The notes: generated from the sequence alone by a model not told the origin. A stretch of DNA of 64,000 bases from Diogma glabrata (GCA_963693315.1 OY856186.1:79117040-79181039), one strand, 5' to 3'. Numbered from the stretch's first letter, positions 47,691 to 60,190 are shown. Made by a program: numbers and translations.

Positions 47691-48092
47691 TAACAATAAA
47701 AATTCAAATTCTATTTTTTCACGGTTGCGTTGTTTAAAAAATTTTGTAAAATTATATGAAAAACCATAGCAATTAAAATTTGTTATCGGAGAAAAAAATA
47801 TTTTTCACCTTATATCGATTATCTCGAAAACTATAAATCTTATGGATCTGAAATTTGAAATGAATACAAAACTAATCTTTCTACACAAGATAAGGAGTTG
47901 AAAATGGATAAAATAGTTTTCGATTCTTTTCCAAGGCTATGTTGTGAGTTCTTTGAGAAAATACATTTCCCCATCATTTTTTTTACAATTTTAAATAATG
48001 TTGTTTTCTGTATATTTTCTTTCGTTGCTTAAGCCGCAATTAGACTATTGCAGAACTCTGCAATATTTCTGCAATAGTCGTGCAATGGTAGT

Positions 48093-48139
48093 GTGTAAAA
48101 TATTCATTGCCAAACTTTTCTGCAATGAATATTTTACAC
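48093..48139. repeat. Perfect 18-bp-arm hairpin (MITE-like)
   Basis: GTGTAAAATATTCATTGC and its exact complement around an 11-nt loop. The surroundings (48030-48160) show further inverted similarity (GCCGCAATT / GGCCTTAGCTGCGAATTT), suggesting a small palindromic element. Confidence 0.85.
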
Positions 48140-48230
48140 GGCCTTAGCTGCGAATTTAATTAATCGAAAAGCTAAAAAACGTTCCGTTTTTAACGGAAAA
48201 TATAGGAAAGTGTCAAATACTAATAATTTT

Positions 48231-48325
48231 AATAAAATTATTTGTTTCATTGTTTTAAAGCTCACGTATATTTGACAATATAGTATATACGTAGGCTTTA
48301 AACCAATGAAACAAAGAATTTTATT
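48231..48325. repeat. 95-bp palindromic element
   Basis: AATAAAATTATTTGTTTCAT.. pairs with ..ATGAAACAAAGAATTTTATT; arms of about 41 nt with few mismatches and a loop of about 12 nt. Confidence 0.85.
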
Positions 48326-48386
48326 CAAATAATAAAAATCAAGCCTAATATCCTATTACACACTAATAATTATGTTTATTAAGGGG

Positions 48387-48870
48387 GTTGGATATGAGAA
48401 GGGGTAAAAACAGCATAACCCAGTCAAGTTGGGTGTCATTTGAAAGAGCATCAAAGTTAAGAAACATTTCAATTTTTTTTTAGAATTTTGCGATACACAG
48501 TTTTGGAATTATTTTTAAAAAACTGCAACAAAAAGTTGGTCCACACCCTACGATTCTTTGTTGATTGACAGAAAAATATGAAAAAATTCATAAAGACAAG
48601 AAATTTGACAAACTTTTTACGACAAATATAGCGAAGTCACAAATGATTTTATTTCTGTGTGTTCAGCTGATGGGAGTGGGTGGGGTTGAAAAAAAGGTTT
48701 TGTGAAACGAATGAGTTAGGTGTCATTTCAAAGAACACCAAAATTAAGAAACATTACAATTTTTTTTAATTTAACGATGCACAGTTTTTGAATTATTGTC
48801 AAAAAAGTTCTATTTTTAGTATTAACTCCTCCACCCCCTTAATTCCGTTGTTGATTAACAGACATTTTTT
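48387..48870. repeat. 290-bp diverged tandem duplication
   Basis: GGTGTCATTT.AAAGA.CA, then AGTTAAGAAACATT near 48429 recurs near 48719, and GTTGATTGACAGA near 48560 recurs as GTTGATTAACAGA. The copies have clearly diverged. Confidence 0.75.
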
Positions 48871-50339
48871 TCCAATTTAAACCGTTTACAAGCTGGTGTA
48901 TGTATTTGAGTTGTTCCTTATTTACCATAATCAGCTTTTCTTTACAGCTATGGTCGCAGTGGTCTGACTTTTTTCAACTTTAAAAAAGTATTAATTCGAT
49001 TTTTTGACATTTCTTTTACGTTTTGCTCCATAATTGTTCTAGATAAACAAAAATTATGTTCGACAATCTGGCACCTGCTGTCCCGCCAACAAATGGTCCG
49101 ATTTCAAAAATTTTTGATTCTAAAAACATGTTTGCTTAGTGAGGAGATCTAAAAGCTCAATGAACTCGGAATTTAAACTAAAAAAATGAGTTGGAGTTTT
49201 CAATTTCAATTATCTTGTTGATGGTTTACCTCCGCAAATGATCCCATGATCATGATCATTGAGTTGTAAGTGTATCAAAAAAACCTATCTATATGATTGG
49301 AAGATGGTTAGCCTTTTTTCGTTTACCTGCATATATGCGTTTATAGCAATTTATAGGCACACAACTTAGTTTGATGATGTCGTGGGTGAGTACTCGACCA
49401 AGCTTGGCGTACACATCTACTTAACTGCTAGAGAAACTGTTTAATAGCTTTAGTTAATGAGAGTAGCATGATCAATCTGAATTGTTTGCTTAACGTTTTC
49501 AACCAGCCACAAGCATGGCTGATGAGTTTATGGTAATGATTCTATGACACAAGCGAGCAGTATGCTAGCAAATTCAAATACGATAACTCAAACCAACGAA
49601 ATTTTGTAATTTAACATTTCTATATTCTCCCAATATTATTTGTTCCCTAAAAAAATGTCCTTTTAATAATTGAAAAAAAAATTAATTAACTTCTTAATTG
49701 ATTTAACAGAATTTCATTATATATCCAATTTATCAATTATAACATTTAGCCGTTAAGTCCGAAAATGCATGAAAAAAACCTTTATGAAAAATGGAAAATT
49801 TTTTTAATTATCGTTTTCATAAATCTTAATTGCTTTTCAGTTTTCATGTTATATTTACTGAAACAGGCGAATGAATAAATAAAATTGAAAATATTTATAT
49901 ATTTCGTATAATGGATTTTGAGCATTTGAAATAACAGAATTATTATTTGTCCAATTTAATTTTGTTTCCGGTTATTTGATTCAAAAATATTTTTTGATAT
50001 CCCGCTACGATTTTCCTGTTTATTCAAAACGGATGTTGTTTTAGGATAGACTAGACAGTCACTCATATAAATAGTTTTCAAATGTTATTATTATTTTTAT
50101 TTATGATTTATTTTGACTTTGAAATTAAAGTTCGATGGAAAATTTAAAATCTTAAAAATTACAATAAAATTTTTTATCGGAAGTGAAAAACCGGAAGTTG
50201 GAATTCATAACTATTTGAGACATTGCAAGAACCTTATAAAATGCAATTTTAAACAAAATCAGGATTTGAAGTTATTGAAATATGAAACAAAACAGTTGGT
50301 CAGAAACCTCACGCCCTTCACATTTATAAAAAACCAACA
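48871..50339. other. AT-rich spacer
   Basis: No gene recognised. 50165-50205 (ATCGGAAGTGAAAAACCGGAAGT) matches 4905-4930, indicating a further dispersed repeat. Confidence 0.45.
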
Positions 50340-50530
50340 ACTTGTTTAGCCCGCGTTTGAACAAAGTTTAAAAGACTCAGGATGGAAACAAAAGCAGCAC
50401 TTAAAGCTTGAAAACAATACTTCATACAGATATGGATACATGACTTATAAATGTGGAGTAATTGATACGGAGTGAAATATTTTTTACATCCATTGAGGAG
50501 GTCGAGTTTATTTAACGCGGTTTTTGCCAT
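50340..50530 (-). pseudogene. LINE reverse transcriptase C-terminal scrap
   Basis: Minus-strand peptide CKKYFTPYQLLHIYKSCI, then a MKYC..A segment and LSLLNFVQTRAKQVVG. It matches the pattern YFTP.QLL.LYK..IRP.MEYC..., LLDRVQRRAIR.. of CR1-like LINE C-termini. Short and decayed. Confidence 0.7.
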
Positions 50531-50704
50531 CGCCACTAAATAATCGTTCTAGATTAAGTGATTGGAAATTGTTACTACTAATAAACGAATTAAGAAATAA
50601 CATTCATATGAACTACGAATGTTCTGATCTGATCAACTTCATCTGCTCTATTAAAAGTAAATTTTGCTACCATTCTTGTTGCCATGGAAAAAGTCAAGAA
50701 TTTT

Positions 50705-51010
50705 TTGGATTTTTGCATTAAATTTCTATGTAGACAATACTTTGTGTGAATTCATAGAAGAACATTTCTATTCTAATTAACATCTTAAGTCACGATTGTA
50801 TAGTCATTATTGATTGTTTTCAATCAATGTGAAATCAATGGCTGACACTTGGTCAATTTGTAGACCTATATGTATTAACATTAGACTACATTAAGGGAAT
50901 TTAAATTTATTTTGGATTTTTGAGATCAATTAAGTAAGTAAAGAACCACTTACCACTTACCACTCAAGTAAGTAAAGAAGTAATTGGAATTTTTTAAATT
51001 CAAAGGTATG
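50705..51010 (+). repeat. Dispersed repeat family 2, partial copy
   Basis: Similar to 26480-26740: AATTTCTA..AGACA, TTATTGATTGTTTTCAATCA, CATTAAGGGAATTT. Confidence 0.65.
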
Positions 51011-51061
51011 GTTTGAAGTTTCTCCAAAAAACTCAAATTCACATTTTTCGTGTTTCGGATG

Positions 51062-51072
51062 GGATTCGAACC
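51062..51072 (-). promoter_or_regulatory. B-box-like sequence
   Basis: The minus strand reads GGTTCGAATCC, a perfect RNA polymerase III B box. No A box and no tRNA fold were found upstream, so it may be a SINE trace. Confidence 0.35.
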
Positions 51073-51737
51073 TACCCTCGTCAGTGCCCGGCTCGAATAT
51101 TATTAAAAAATGTTTTTTTCTAAGTTGATCAAAGGCAAAATGAAAAAAACGAAAAAGATGCTATGACTTCAAAAAGGGGAACAAGAATTTTCGTAATCAG
51201 TTTATTCAATCGATACAACGTTATTCAGGCAGTATTGAAAGGCAGCATCAAGACACGCTTATTGAACGTTTAAATTTCTGTAATCCAAAACCCAACAGCC
51301 AATTATGGTGGACTGACTATAAATGCAGTTACAAGTAGATGGTAGAAATTTACATATTGATTGATGTTCCACTTGTATATTTGAACACCATTTAGGGCCG
51401 ATTGTATGAATGCGGATAGAAAATAAATCCCCGGATAAATAGTCGTTTGTTTTGTATGAATCAGGATAGAACAACAAATTAATTCGAGAATAAAATTCTA
51501 TTCTCTGTTTTATTCTTTCTTTTACTGGTATTTGTTTTTTCCTTGACATGCGCATAACAGGATAATTTTGTTTTGAATTTGTGATTATTTTTGAATTAAA
51601 ATTTCTGCGTTTCTAAAATTCGTTTTTTGATATAAACTAATAGTAAAATAAATAATTTTTTTAATGTAGTTTTAATATATTCAATTTAATTTTTGAAATA
51701 ATTTTTTTTAATTTACAATTAAATTTATTTAAAGGAA

Positions 51738-51802
51738 AAGCAACACACACACACATACACACCCACACACATATACATATCACCTCACATCCATACACAC
51801 AT
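51738..51802. repeat. Degenerate (CA)n
   Basis: CA-rich stretch with interruptions immediately left of the foldback element. Confidence 0.85.
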
Positions 51803-51822
51803 TTCTCTATGAATATACATTA

Positions 51823-54645
51823 GGGTGGCCCTTAAAAACAAAAATTTTTATTTTTTGTACGGCACCCTCCCATTTCGTGTGAATACCCATAAAAATATTA
51901 TTTGCAAAATCTGATATCAATCGGTCAATTCTAAGACGTGCCTCCGACCACTTAAAGTTGAGAAATTTTGTTCTGGACCCAAAAAAAATTTTTTTTTTTT
52001 TTTGTCAGACACCCTCTCATTTCGTGTCAATACCCATAAAAAAATTATGTGTAAAAATTTAAATCAATCGTTCAACTCTAAGGGGTGCCCCTGGCCACTT
52101 AAAGTTGAGAGGTTTGGTTGTGGCCATTTCAAAGAAAAATCTGATTTTTTTGTACGACACCCTTCCATTTGGTGTCGATACCCATAAAAATATTATTTGT
52201 AAAATTTGAAATCAATCGGTCAACTCTAAGGGGTGCCTCCGGCACCTTAAAGTTGAGGGGTTTGGTTGTGGCCATTATAATGAAAAATTTTAATTTTTTC
52301 TACGACACCCTCCCATTTCATGTCAATACCCGTAAAAATATTATGTGCAAAATTTGAAATCAATCGGTCAACTCTAAGGGGTGCCTCCGGCCACTTAATG
52401 GCCAGAACAAAACCTTTCAAGTTTAAGTGGCCGGGGGACGCCTTAGAGTTGAACGATTGATTTCAAATTTTGCAAATAACATTTTCAAGGGTATTCACAC
52501 GCAATATGGGGGTGTCGTACAAAAAATTAAATTTTTCTTTGTAATGGCCAGAACAAAACCTTTCAAGCTTAAGTGGCCGGGGGCACGCCTTAGAGTTGAA
52601 CGATTGAATTCAAATTTTACACATAATTTTTTTATGGGTATTGACACGAAATGGGAGGGTGTCGCGCAAAAATTCAAAAAATTTTTTTTAAGGTCCAGAA
52701 AAAAATTATTCAACTTTAAGTGGCCGGAGGCACGTCTTAGAATTGACCGATTAACGCCTTAGAGTTGAACGATTGATTTCAAATTTGGCAAATAATATTT
52801 TTACGGGTATTGACATGAAATGGGAGGGTGTCGTACAAAAAAATTAAAATTTTTCTTTGTAATGGCCAGAACAAAACCTTTCAAGTTTAAGTGGCCGGGG
52901 GCACCCCTTAGAGTTGAACGATTGATTTCAAATTTTACAAATAATTTTTTTATGGGTATTGACACGAAATGGGAGGGTGTCGCACAAAAAATTTAAATTT
53001 TTTTTTTAAGGTCCAGAAAAAAATTATTCAACTTTAAGTGGCCGGAGGCACGTCTTAGAATTGACCAATTGATTTAAAATTTTGCAAATAATATTTTTAC
53101 GGGTATTGACATGAAATGGGAGAGTGTCGTACAAAAAATTTAAATTTTTCTTTGTAATGGCCAGAACGAAACCTCTCAACTCCGTGCACCCCGCCTTAAA
53201 AATGACCGATTGATTTCAAATTTTGCAAATAACATTTTTACGGGTATTCACACGTAATGGGAGGGTGCCGTAAAAAAAATTTGAATTTTTCTTTGTAATA
53301 GCCAGAACAAAACTTTTCAAGTTTAAGTGGCCGGGGGCACGCCTTAGAGTTGAACGATTGATTTCAAATTTTACACATAATTTTTTCAATACCCATATTG
53401 ACATGAAATGGGAAGGTGTCGCACAAAAAATAAAAATTTTTTTTAAGGTCCAGAACAAAATTTCTCAACTTTAAGTGGCCGGAGGCACGTCTTAGAATTG
53501 ACCGATTGATTTCAAATTTTGCACATAATATTTTTACGGGTATTGACATGAAATGGGAGGGTTTCGTACAAAAAATTTAAATTTTTCTTTACAATGGCCA
53601 CAACAAAACCCCTCAACTTTAAGTTGGCGGAGGCACCCCTTAGAGTTGACCGATTGATTTCAAATTTTACAAATAATATTTTTATGAGTATCGACACCAA
53701 ATGGAAGGGTGTCGTACAAAAAATTCAAATTTTTCTTTGTAATAGCCACAACCAAACCTCTCAACTTTAAGTGGCCAGGAGCATCCCTTAGAGTTGACCG
53801 ATGGATTTCTAATTTTACACATAATATTTTTATGGGTATCGACATCAAATTGGAGGGTGTCGTACAATAAATTTAAATTTTTCTTTATAACGGCCACAAC
53901 AAAACCCCTCAGTTTTAAGGTGCCGGAGGCATCCCTTAGAGTTGACCGATTGATTTCAAATTTTACAAATAATATTTTTATGGGTATCGACACCAAATGG
54001 AAGGGTGTCGTACAAAAAATTTAAATTTTTCTTTGTAATAGCCACAACCAAACCTTTCAACTGTAAGTGGCCCGGGGAATCCCTTAGAGTTGACCGATGG
54101 ATTTCAAATTCTACACATAGAATTTTTATGGGTATCGACACCAAATCGGAGGGTGTGGTACAAAAAATTTAAATTTTTCTTTATAATGGCCACAACAAAA
54201 CCTCTCAACTCCAAGTGGCCGGGGGCACCCCTTAGAGTTGACCGATTGATTTCAAATTTTACACATAATATTTTTATGGGTATTGACACCAAATGGGAGG
54301 GTGTCGTACAAAAATTTAAATTTTTCTTTGTAATGGCCACAACCAAACCTCCCAACTCTAAGTGGCCGGGGGCACCCCTTAGAGTTGAACGATTGATTTC
54401 AATTTTTACACATAATTTTTTTATGGGTACACGAAATGAGAGGGTGTCGCACAAAAAAAAAAAATTTTTTTTTTAGGGTCCAGAACAAAATTTCTCAACT
54501 TTAAGTGGTCGGAGGCACGTCTTAGAATTGACCGATTGATATCAGATTTTGCAAATAATATTTTTATGAGTATTCACACGAAATGGGAGGGTGCCGCAAA
54601 CTGTACAATGAAAAAAAAAATTCTAGTGTAATCTAAGGGCCACCC
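51823..54645. mobile_element. Foldback-like element made of 148-bp tandem units
   Basis: 2823 bp, bounded by inverted ends GGGTGGCCCTTA (51823-51834) and TAAGGGCCACCC (54634-54645), each next to TA (51821-51822 and 54646-54647). The interior is about 19 copies of a unit of roughly 148 bp. The anchor GTCAATACCCATAAAA occurs about four times in one direction (51880-52330), then GGGTATTGACAC about 15 times in the other (52488-54570). Orientation flips at about 52398. Unit spacing is mostly 147-149 bp. Many open frames arise from the repeat in all frames and are not genes. Confidence 0.9.
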
Positions 54646-54679
54646 TAACATACATATATATATATGAAGGTACTCACCC

Positions 54680-54734
54680 CAGGTCAGTAGTAGATCCCGC
54701 TCCTTTTTAGGAGCGGTATCTACTACTAACCTGA
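54680..54734. repeat. Strong hairpin
   Basis: CAGGTCAGTAGTAGATC..CGCTCC, a short T-rich loop, then GGAGCGG.ATCTACTACTAACCTG; arms of about 24 nt with few mismatches. Confidence 0.85.
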
Positions 54735-54789
54735 CTGCCTAAATATGATGATTATCAGACAACAACGAATAAGCATATACCAGCTTTTG

Positions 54790-55260
54790 ATGAAAATTGT
54801 TCTGTTGCTGGCTGCTTTCACTATAGAAGAACGATGAGCGGTGATGGTAATATAAAGTTTAGTGTAGCCTGTACTGGCGAATAAATGTATATCGGTTGCT
54901 AATCAAAATGTGGTATTATTGATAACTATAGATGAACGTTAAGTGGCAATGGTAATAAAATGCTTATGGTAGCAAAATATATATCGGTTGACAATCAAAA
55001 TGTGATATTATTGATAACTATAGATGAACGTTGAACGGCAATGATAATAAAATGCTTATGGTACTTGCTACCCTGGTGAACAAATATATATCGGTTGATA
55101 ATCAAAATGTGATATTATTGATAACTATAGATGAACGTTGAACGGCAATGATAATAAAATGCTTATGGTAGCAAGTGCTGGTGAACAAATATATATCGGT
55201 TGGTAATCAAACTGTGAGATTATTGATAACTATGGATGAACGTTGAGCGGTAATGGTACT
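54790..55260. repeat. ~105-bp tandem repeat
   Basis: Four to five units containing ATCGGTTG.TAATCAAAATGTG (54891, 54983, 55090, 55195) and GATGAACGTTGAACGGCAATG. More diverged echoes continue to about 55740. Confidence 0.85.
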
Positions 55261-56034
55261 GCAATGCCTACGGTCTCATGCCCATAACTATTGCTGAGCG
55301 ATGCTTCAACATCAGTGATACGCCAACTGTTGATTCAGGCAAGGATGGAAGTATCATATCCAGTTGTGCAAATTGTTATCCTTTATAATCTGTATAACCA
55401 TTAGACGAACGGCGAGGGGCAGTGGTTAGAAACACCCAGTGAATGTTGAATGCGTAATAACCGGTAGTGAAAATTGTTACTATAGGTGATCAATATAAAC
55501 ACTGTTCCACGACAAGCCACGCCAGGGATATACAGACCCTTAATGCCGGTAATGTTGGATGAAGTATACTAACTCGGAGTTAAAATTGTTATTAGAGTTG
55601 ATTGATATAACTATTGTTGAGTGCTGATCGTTGGTCGTAATATACAAACTCTTGCTACATGCAACGGTGATCGAAGTTAGATTGAACGGCAAGTGCAATG
55701 ATAACTATTGGTAAAAGGAAAATAAGATCTGACCAATACAACGGTTATAGGAACTCTCCAGAGTTATTGCCAATTTCCAGTTTGAGTTTTGAGAAATGGC
55801 TAGTGATGAGAACAATCTAATAAGCAATAAAATATAATAATCGAATGGTTTGACAAATTGAGATAATAATTTGGAACGATGTTAAGGATCGATATTATGA
55901 AAAATGAGTAACCCAAAATGCGAATTTATATATCGTTCTGAACCGGGTGAAGGAAAAATATGAATAAAAAAGATGTCCAGTTGTATTGAATGCATTTATT
56001 CACGGAGAAGAAAGTTGTTAACACACATTTTTTT
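55261..56034. other. Decayed repeat echoes and spacer
   Basis: Contains weak relatives of the preceding 105-bp unit (..ATAACTATTG.TGAGCG..) and no recognisable coding sequence. Confidence 0.4.
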
Positions 56035-56480
56035 TAGTAAGTAAAATGTGTTGTGTAGTAGGCATTACATTACGTGTCACAACGACACATAAAAACCTTT
56101 TAAGACCAAGGTCCCACAACAACATGCGTTCTAAGGATGTTAATGCACGCAAATCTTTTTTTTTTGTTTTTTTTATATTTTTTTGTTGAATAATGGATAA
56201 CTACACAATAAATCCTATCACATATAAAATATGATATAGGCCAATATTTCGTGATAGGATAGGGAAAATAAAAATAAAATAAGAGATAAAAAGCAAATTT
56301 GTTTTAAAAATTTGCAGGAACAAAACTAAAATGGGTCTGCCAACAGTCCAGCTAATGGCATAATCCTTGATTATGTGACAGATATATAGTTATTTGAAAG
56401 CTTGTTTCCTCGAGCAAGCTACAGCGTGCCATCATCAAAGAATATTCATTAGCTAAGATTGATAATGCTATCAAGATAGT
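56035..56480 (-). repeat. Dispersed repeat family 1, copy b
   Basis: Reverse complement of 58320-58775 over its full length, including AATAATGGATAACTA.ACAA, CCTATCAC and CTTGATTATGTGACAG. Confidence 0.85.
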
Positions 56481-57860
56481 GCTATCGTTGCTAATCTTCG
56501 GAAAGTTATGGTATTTTCACAATTATCCTGCAAAAGGGTTGTGACAATCATCTTTCCATATTTTTTAAGTTTCTTTCAAGTTTTCCCTTTGTATCCGTAT
56601 AGCAAAGCCAGGAAGAAAACCAAATGAAGCCAAATCATGCAACCTATAAGTCTTACATATTTTCTATTAAAAACAATGGCGAATATGCTAAACTATCACA
56701 TCCTATCACATCACAAGGAATCCATCTTAAACAAAACCATCTCAACTCTAGCCAGCACGCTTATCAAACAGGCGACTCAGATACGGAAACGATGGAACAC
56801 ATCATCTGCAACGGTACTGAACTATCTTTGCACAGACTTTTGGATAATTAATAATTTTGGATAGAGTGAGTTCAAGGTGTTTTGAAAATGTTTTTAGAAT
56901 AAACGGAGGAATTTGGACCGGAGGAGGACCGGAAGTTTTGTTGTTGTGTTGACCGGAGGCTTTGTTAACCCTCACCCTAACCCCCATAAAATTTGCGCGA
57001 CCAGTTTTGGTTTGAAATGAAGATCTGTCATATTAACTACGGAATATTGGATTTGTGGCATTTCTTTAGGAGTTTCCAAAAAGGCCGAATTTAAGGCAAA
57101 GCGTTCCCGAACAATAAAGTTTTCCTTGCAGGATCAGTAACGATTCACCATCTATGATGTGAAATATTTTTCGATGTTTGAGAACTCTCAGTAAATCAGT
57201 TTTGATAACTGATCTGTTTAGATAGTGGTCAAATTTCCCTAATCGACATCGACACTCGTAATATTAGGCATATATGTGAGATAAATATATGGGAAAACTT
57301 TTATCACTTTTCAATCACAATTCATTCATCAACCGGAGTCAGATGAAGAAGGTTGCCTCCTAAATTTTAAAGGAAAAAAAAATCGAAAATAGAAAAATAA
57401 GTGTGTGCTAGGGTTTGTGTTAGTGTTTATGAAAATCAAAGTGTTGAAGAACAGAGGCGTACAATTATATAATTGGTGAGATTGTTGTTTATTAAAAAAG
57501 TATTTGGTATTTTATATTTACTGTTACCAGGCGGTAGGCAGGTAAAATTTTACCTTCTATTGTATTAGTGTAATAAATTTATTTATTATTTTAAAGCAAA
57601 CATTTGTTTTGAATTGCCTGGTAACAAGAAATGTAAAATTTCGTTTTAGTTGTTAGTAGGAATTTCGAATTTAGCCCTTTATTTGTGCTCTTCAATTTTG
57701 TTAGTGTCTTTTCTGTCCCCATTTTTTTTGCTTTTCCCTTATCGTGCAACTGTTGCATGAAACCTGCTATCGTGTTTTTGAGACAGAGATACCCCGTTTC
57801 TTTTGTACTGTGCAGTGTTGAAATTTAGGCCTGGCCGAATTTCAGTATCTATACCTGCAA
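56481..57860. other. Spacer, nothing firm
   Basis: Two short overlapping frames at 56624-56864 have no recognised similarity. AT-rich elsewhere. Confidence 0.4.
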
Positions 57861-60190
57861 TGTCAAAGGGTAAGTCTTTGTCTCAACAAAATGGCAGCAG
57901 AGTGAACCAACAGCTTAGCATTCACTTCACCAACATAAGAGGTCTCAATTCGATTCTAAACGTCATCACTACATCGAAAAAAATAATAAACCTGACATCT
58001 AGCTTCTTACCGAAACAATTGTTAGTGGCAAAGCATCGAAATTGGATCTCGATAAATACCGGATACCTAGCTACGAACTGGAACATTCCTTTTATAACAA
58101 GCAATTCTACCGCATCGAGGGATCAGTTTTTATTGTTTTGAAATTTTTTTTATTTTTGATCTACGGGTGTGACAACCCCGCGTACTCCAGTCCCTGCTAT
58201 TGACATGCGAGTTAACGTGAGATATCACATACCACTGGCAATAGCAGTGAGATATCACTAGCCAAGGTGACATCTTAGGGGTGGTAGCGGATGAACTGTA
58301 TTCAGTCAACGGTAGCACCCTCAATCTTAGCTGTGAAGTAATCCTTGATGATGAGACGCTATTGCTTCCTTGAGGAAATGAGCTTTCATATAACTATGTG
58401 TGGGCTTTAATCTTCAAGAAAGACAGTGCGTCACATGATCAAGGAATATGCAATAGGCTGGATAATTGGCAACTACATTTTTGTTTTGTTTCAGCAAATT
58501 TTTGTAAAAATTTGCTCTTTACTTTTTAATTTACTTTTATTTTCTCTATTCTATCATAAAATATTGGCCTATGACATATTTTGTCAGTGATAGGATTTTT
58601 TGTTTAGTTATCCATTATTTAACAAAAAATATAAAAAAACAAAAAAAGAAAGATTTACGTCCATCAACACCTCTGAACGTATTTTGTTGTGGGACCTTGG
58701 TCTTAAAAGGTTTTTATGTGTTATTGTGACACATATTGTAATTCCTACTACACAACATATTTTATTAAAAAAATGGTGTCTTTGTATTTGTTCGAAATTC
58801 ACTTACATGTATGAGAATTAGGGCCTACGAGTTGAACTCTAAGCACCATAATTCTGTATCATTGAAGATCTCAGGTGTTGATGAAACTATGTTTATAATA
58901 GGATTATACAGATCCCTCAATTCTCGCCAGGATGTCCCTTTTTCGATCAAACATCGGCTAATCTAGACAATATTACCACGGACTACCCCAAAGCAAGACT
59001 GGTCATTCTTGGAGACTTTAATATTCATAATAAAGAATGACTTAAGTATTCATCGCGCACTGACGACGTAGAAAGACAAGCCAAACTGATACTCGCAGAT
59101 TATCACGGTTTGACGCAAATGATAGAGTGTCCCACTAAAATCTCAGACAATTCACATCATAACAATAATTTGCTGGATCTGTTTTTGACAAACGAACCAG
59201 ACACTACGAAGACAAAAGTTGAGCAACCCCTCGGAACATCGGACCATTTACTAATATCAGCAATAGTGCAATTTACATCACCGACACAAATTAAAGCAAA
59301 TCCTCGTCGCGTTTGAAACTATAACCGCGCTGACTGGGAGGGACTGAGAAACTTTCATGATGAAACACCTTGGAAAACTATTTGTTGTGTCGATCAAGAT
59401 CCTAGCACATCGGCAATAAGAATTTCTGAAATCATAAAAGACAGAATGCAGCGGTTTATTCCAAATCGATTAATCACTCCTAAAACTGAGCCTTGGCTCA
59501 CGCGGGATGTTGATGAGGCAGTAAGGAATAAACGCAAAGCATTTAAGACGTTTAACGCTAATAAAACACCCGAAACCCATAGCGCCTATAAGAAAGCCAG
59601 AAATATTAGTAAATTCAAAATAGACTTGGACAAAGACGCGTTTATCTAAAAGAAAGCAAAGAAATTCGCCGAGCACCTATCTGGCTCACGTAGTTTCTTT
59701 CAGGCAGTTAAATTAGTCCAGAGCAATTTTACTCTATTCCAACCTTAGTTCTAAATGACATTCCCGTGAGCGACTTAAAGAGAAGGCGGATATTTTGGGT
59801 CATATTTTTGCAGACAACTCAAACATAGTTGAACTCCTCCATACTCCTACACACATTTCCCCAGTTGTAACAAAAATGAAACCAATAATTTTTCGTTGCA
59901 ATATTGTACGGAAAATGCTTCTTTCTCTCAATATCAACTAGTCTGCTGGCCCCGACGGTATTCCACCCTCCATTCTTAAAAACTTTGCTAGGCAACTAGA
60001 TCCAATTTTATCAAAAATTTTCTATTTATCTTATTAAACCGGAATATTTCCCGATTCTCGGAAGCTGGTCAGCGTTCAACCCATATCAAAGAAAGGCAGT
60101 AAGATAGACCCTAACAATTATAGACCAATTGCAATTCTGTCGGTTTTAGCTAAAATATTTGAAAAATATGTTAACTACAATTTAATAGAT
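57860..60190 (+). pseudogene. Decayed CR1-like LINE ORF2 (endonuclease and RT)
   Basis: Endonuclease start QLSIHFTNIRGLNS near 57925. It is interrupted by repeat DNA at about 58140-58810 and resumes with IIQIPQF-like and ARLVILGDFNIHNKE near 59005, then NNNLLDLFLTNEPD and LGTSDHLLISAIV (catalytic S-D-H) near 59240. The linker PKTEPWLTRDVDEAVRNKRK lies at 59470-59530. Reverse transcriptase start: SAGPDGIPPSILKNFA near 59945 and NNYRPIAILSVLAKIFEK near 60115. It breaks off at about 60190 before motif A. Stops and shifts are numerous, and it cannot be expressed. The fragment at 18852-19268 could derive from a related LINE. Confidence 0.85.
58320..58775 (+). repeat. Dispersed repeat family 1, copy c (best reference)
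   Basis: Inserted between the two parts of the LINE endonuclease. It contains GGGCTTTAATC, AAGAAAGACAGTGCGTCACA, the central TCCATTATTTAACAAAAAAT and the 3' block ACCTTGGTCTTAAAAGG followed by TTGTGACACATATTGTAATT. No coding capacity. Confidence 0.85.

Noticed and set aside
51040..51095. Possible tRNA gene on the minus strand
   Set aside because: Only a T-arm/B-box-like element is present; no acceptor stem, anticodon arm or A box could be found.
52002..54476. Many 60-130-codon frames with recurring peptides in the 148-bp repeat
   Set aside because: The unit is not a multiple of three, and the peptides appear in all frames on both strands; repeat-derived.
51823..54645. CRISPR-like regular spacing
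   Set aside because: Units are contiguous and diverged with no spacers, and the genome is eukaryotic.
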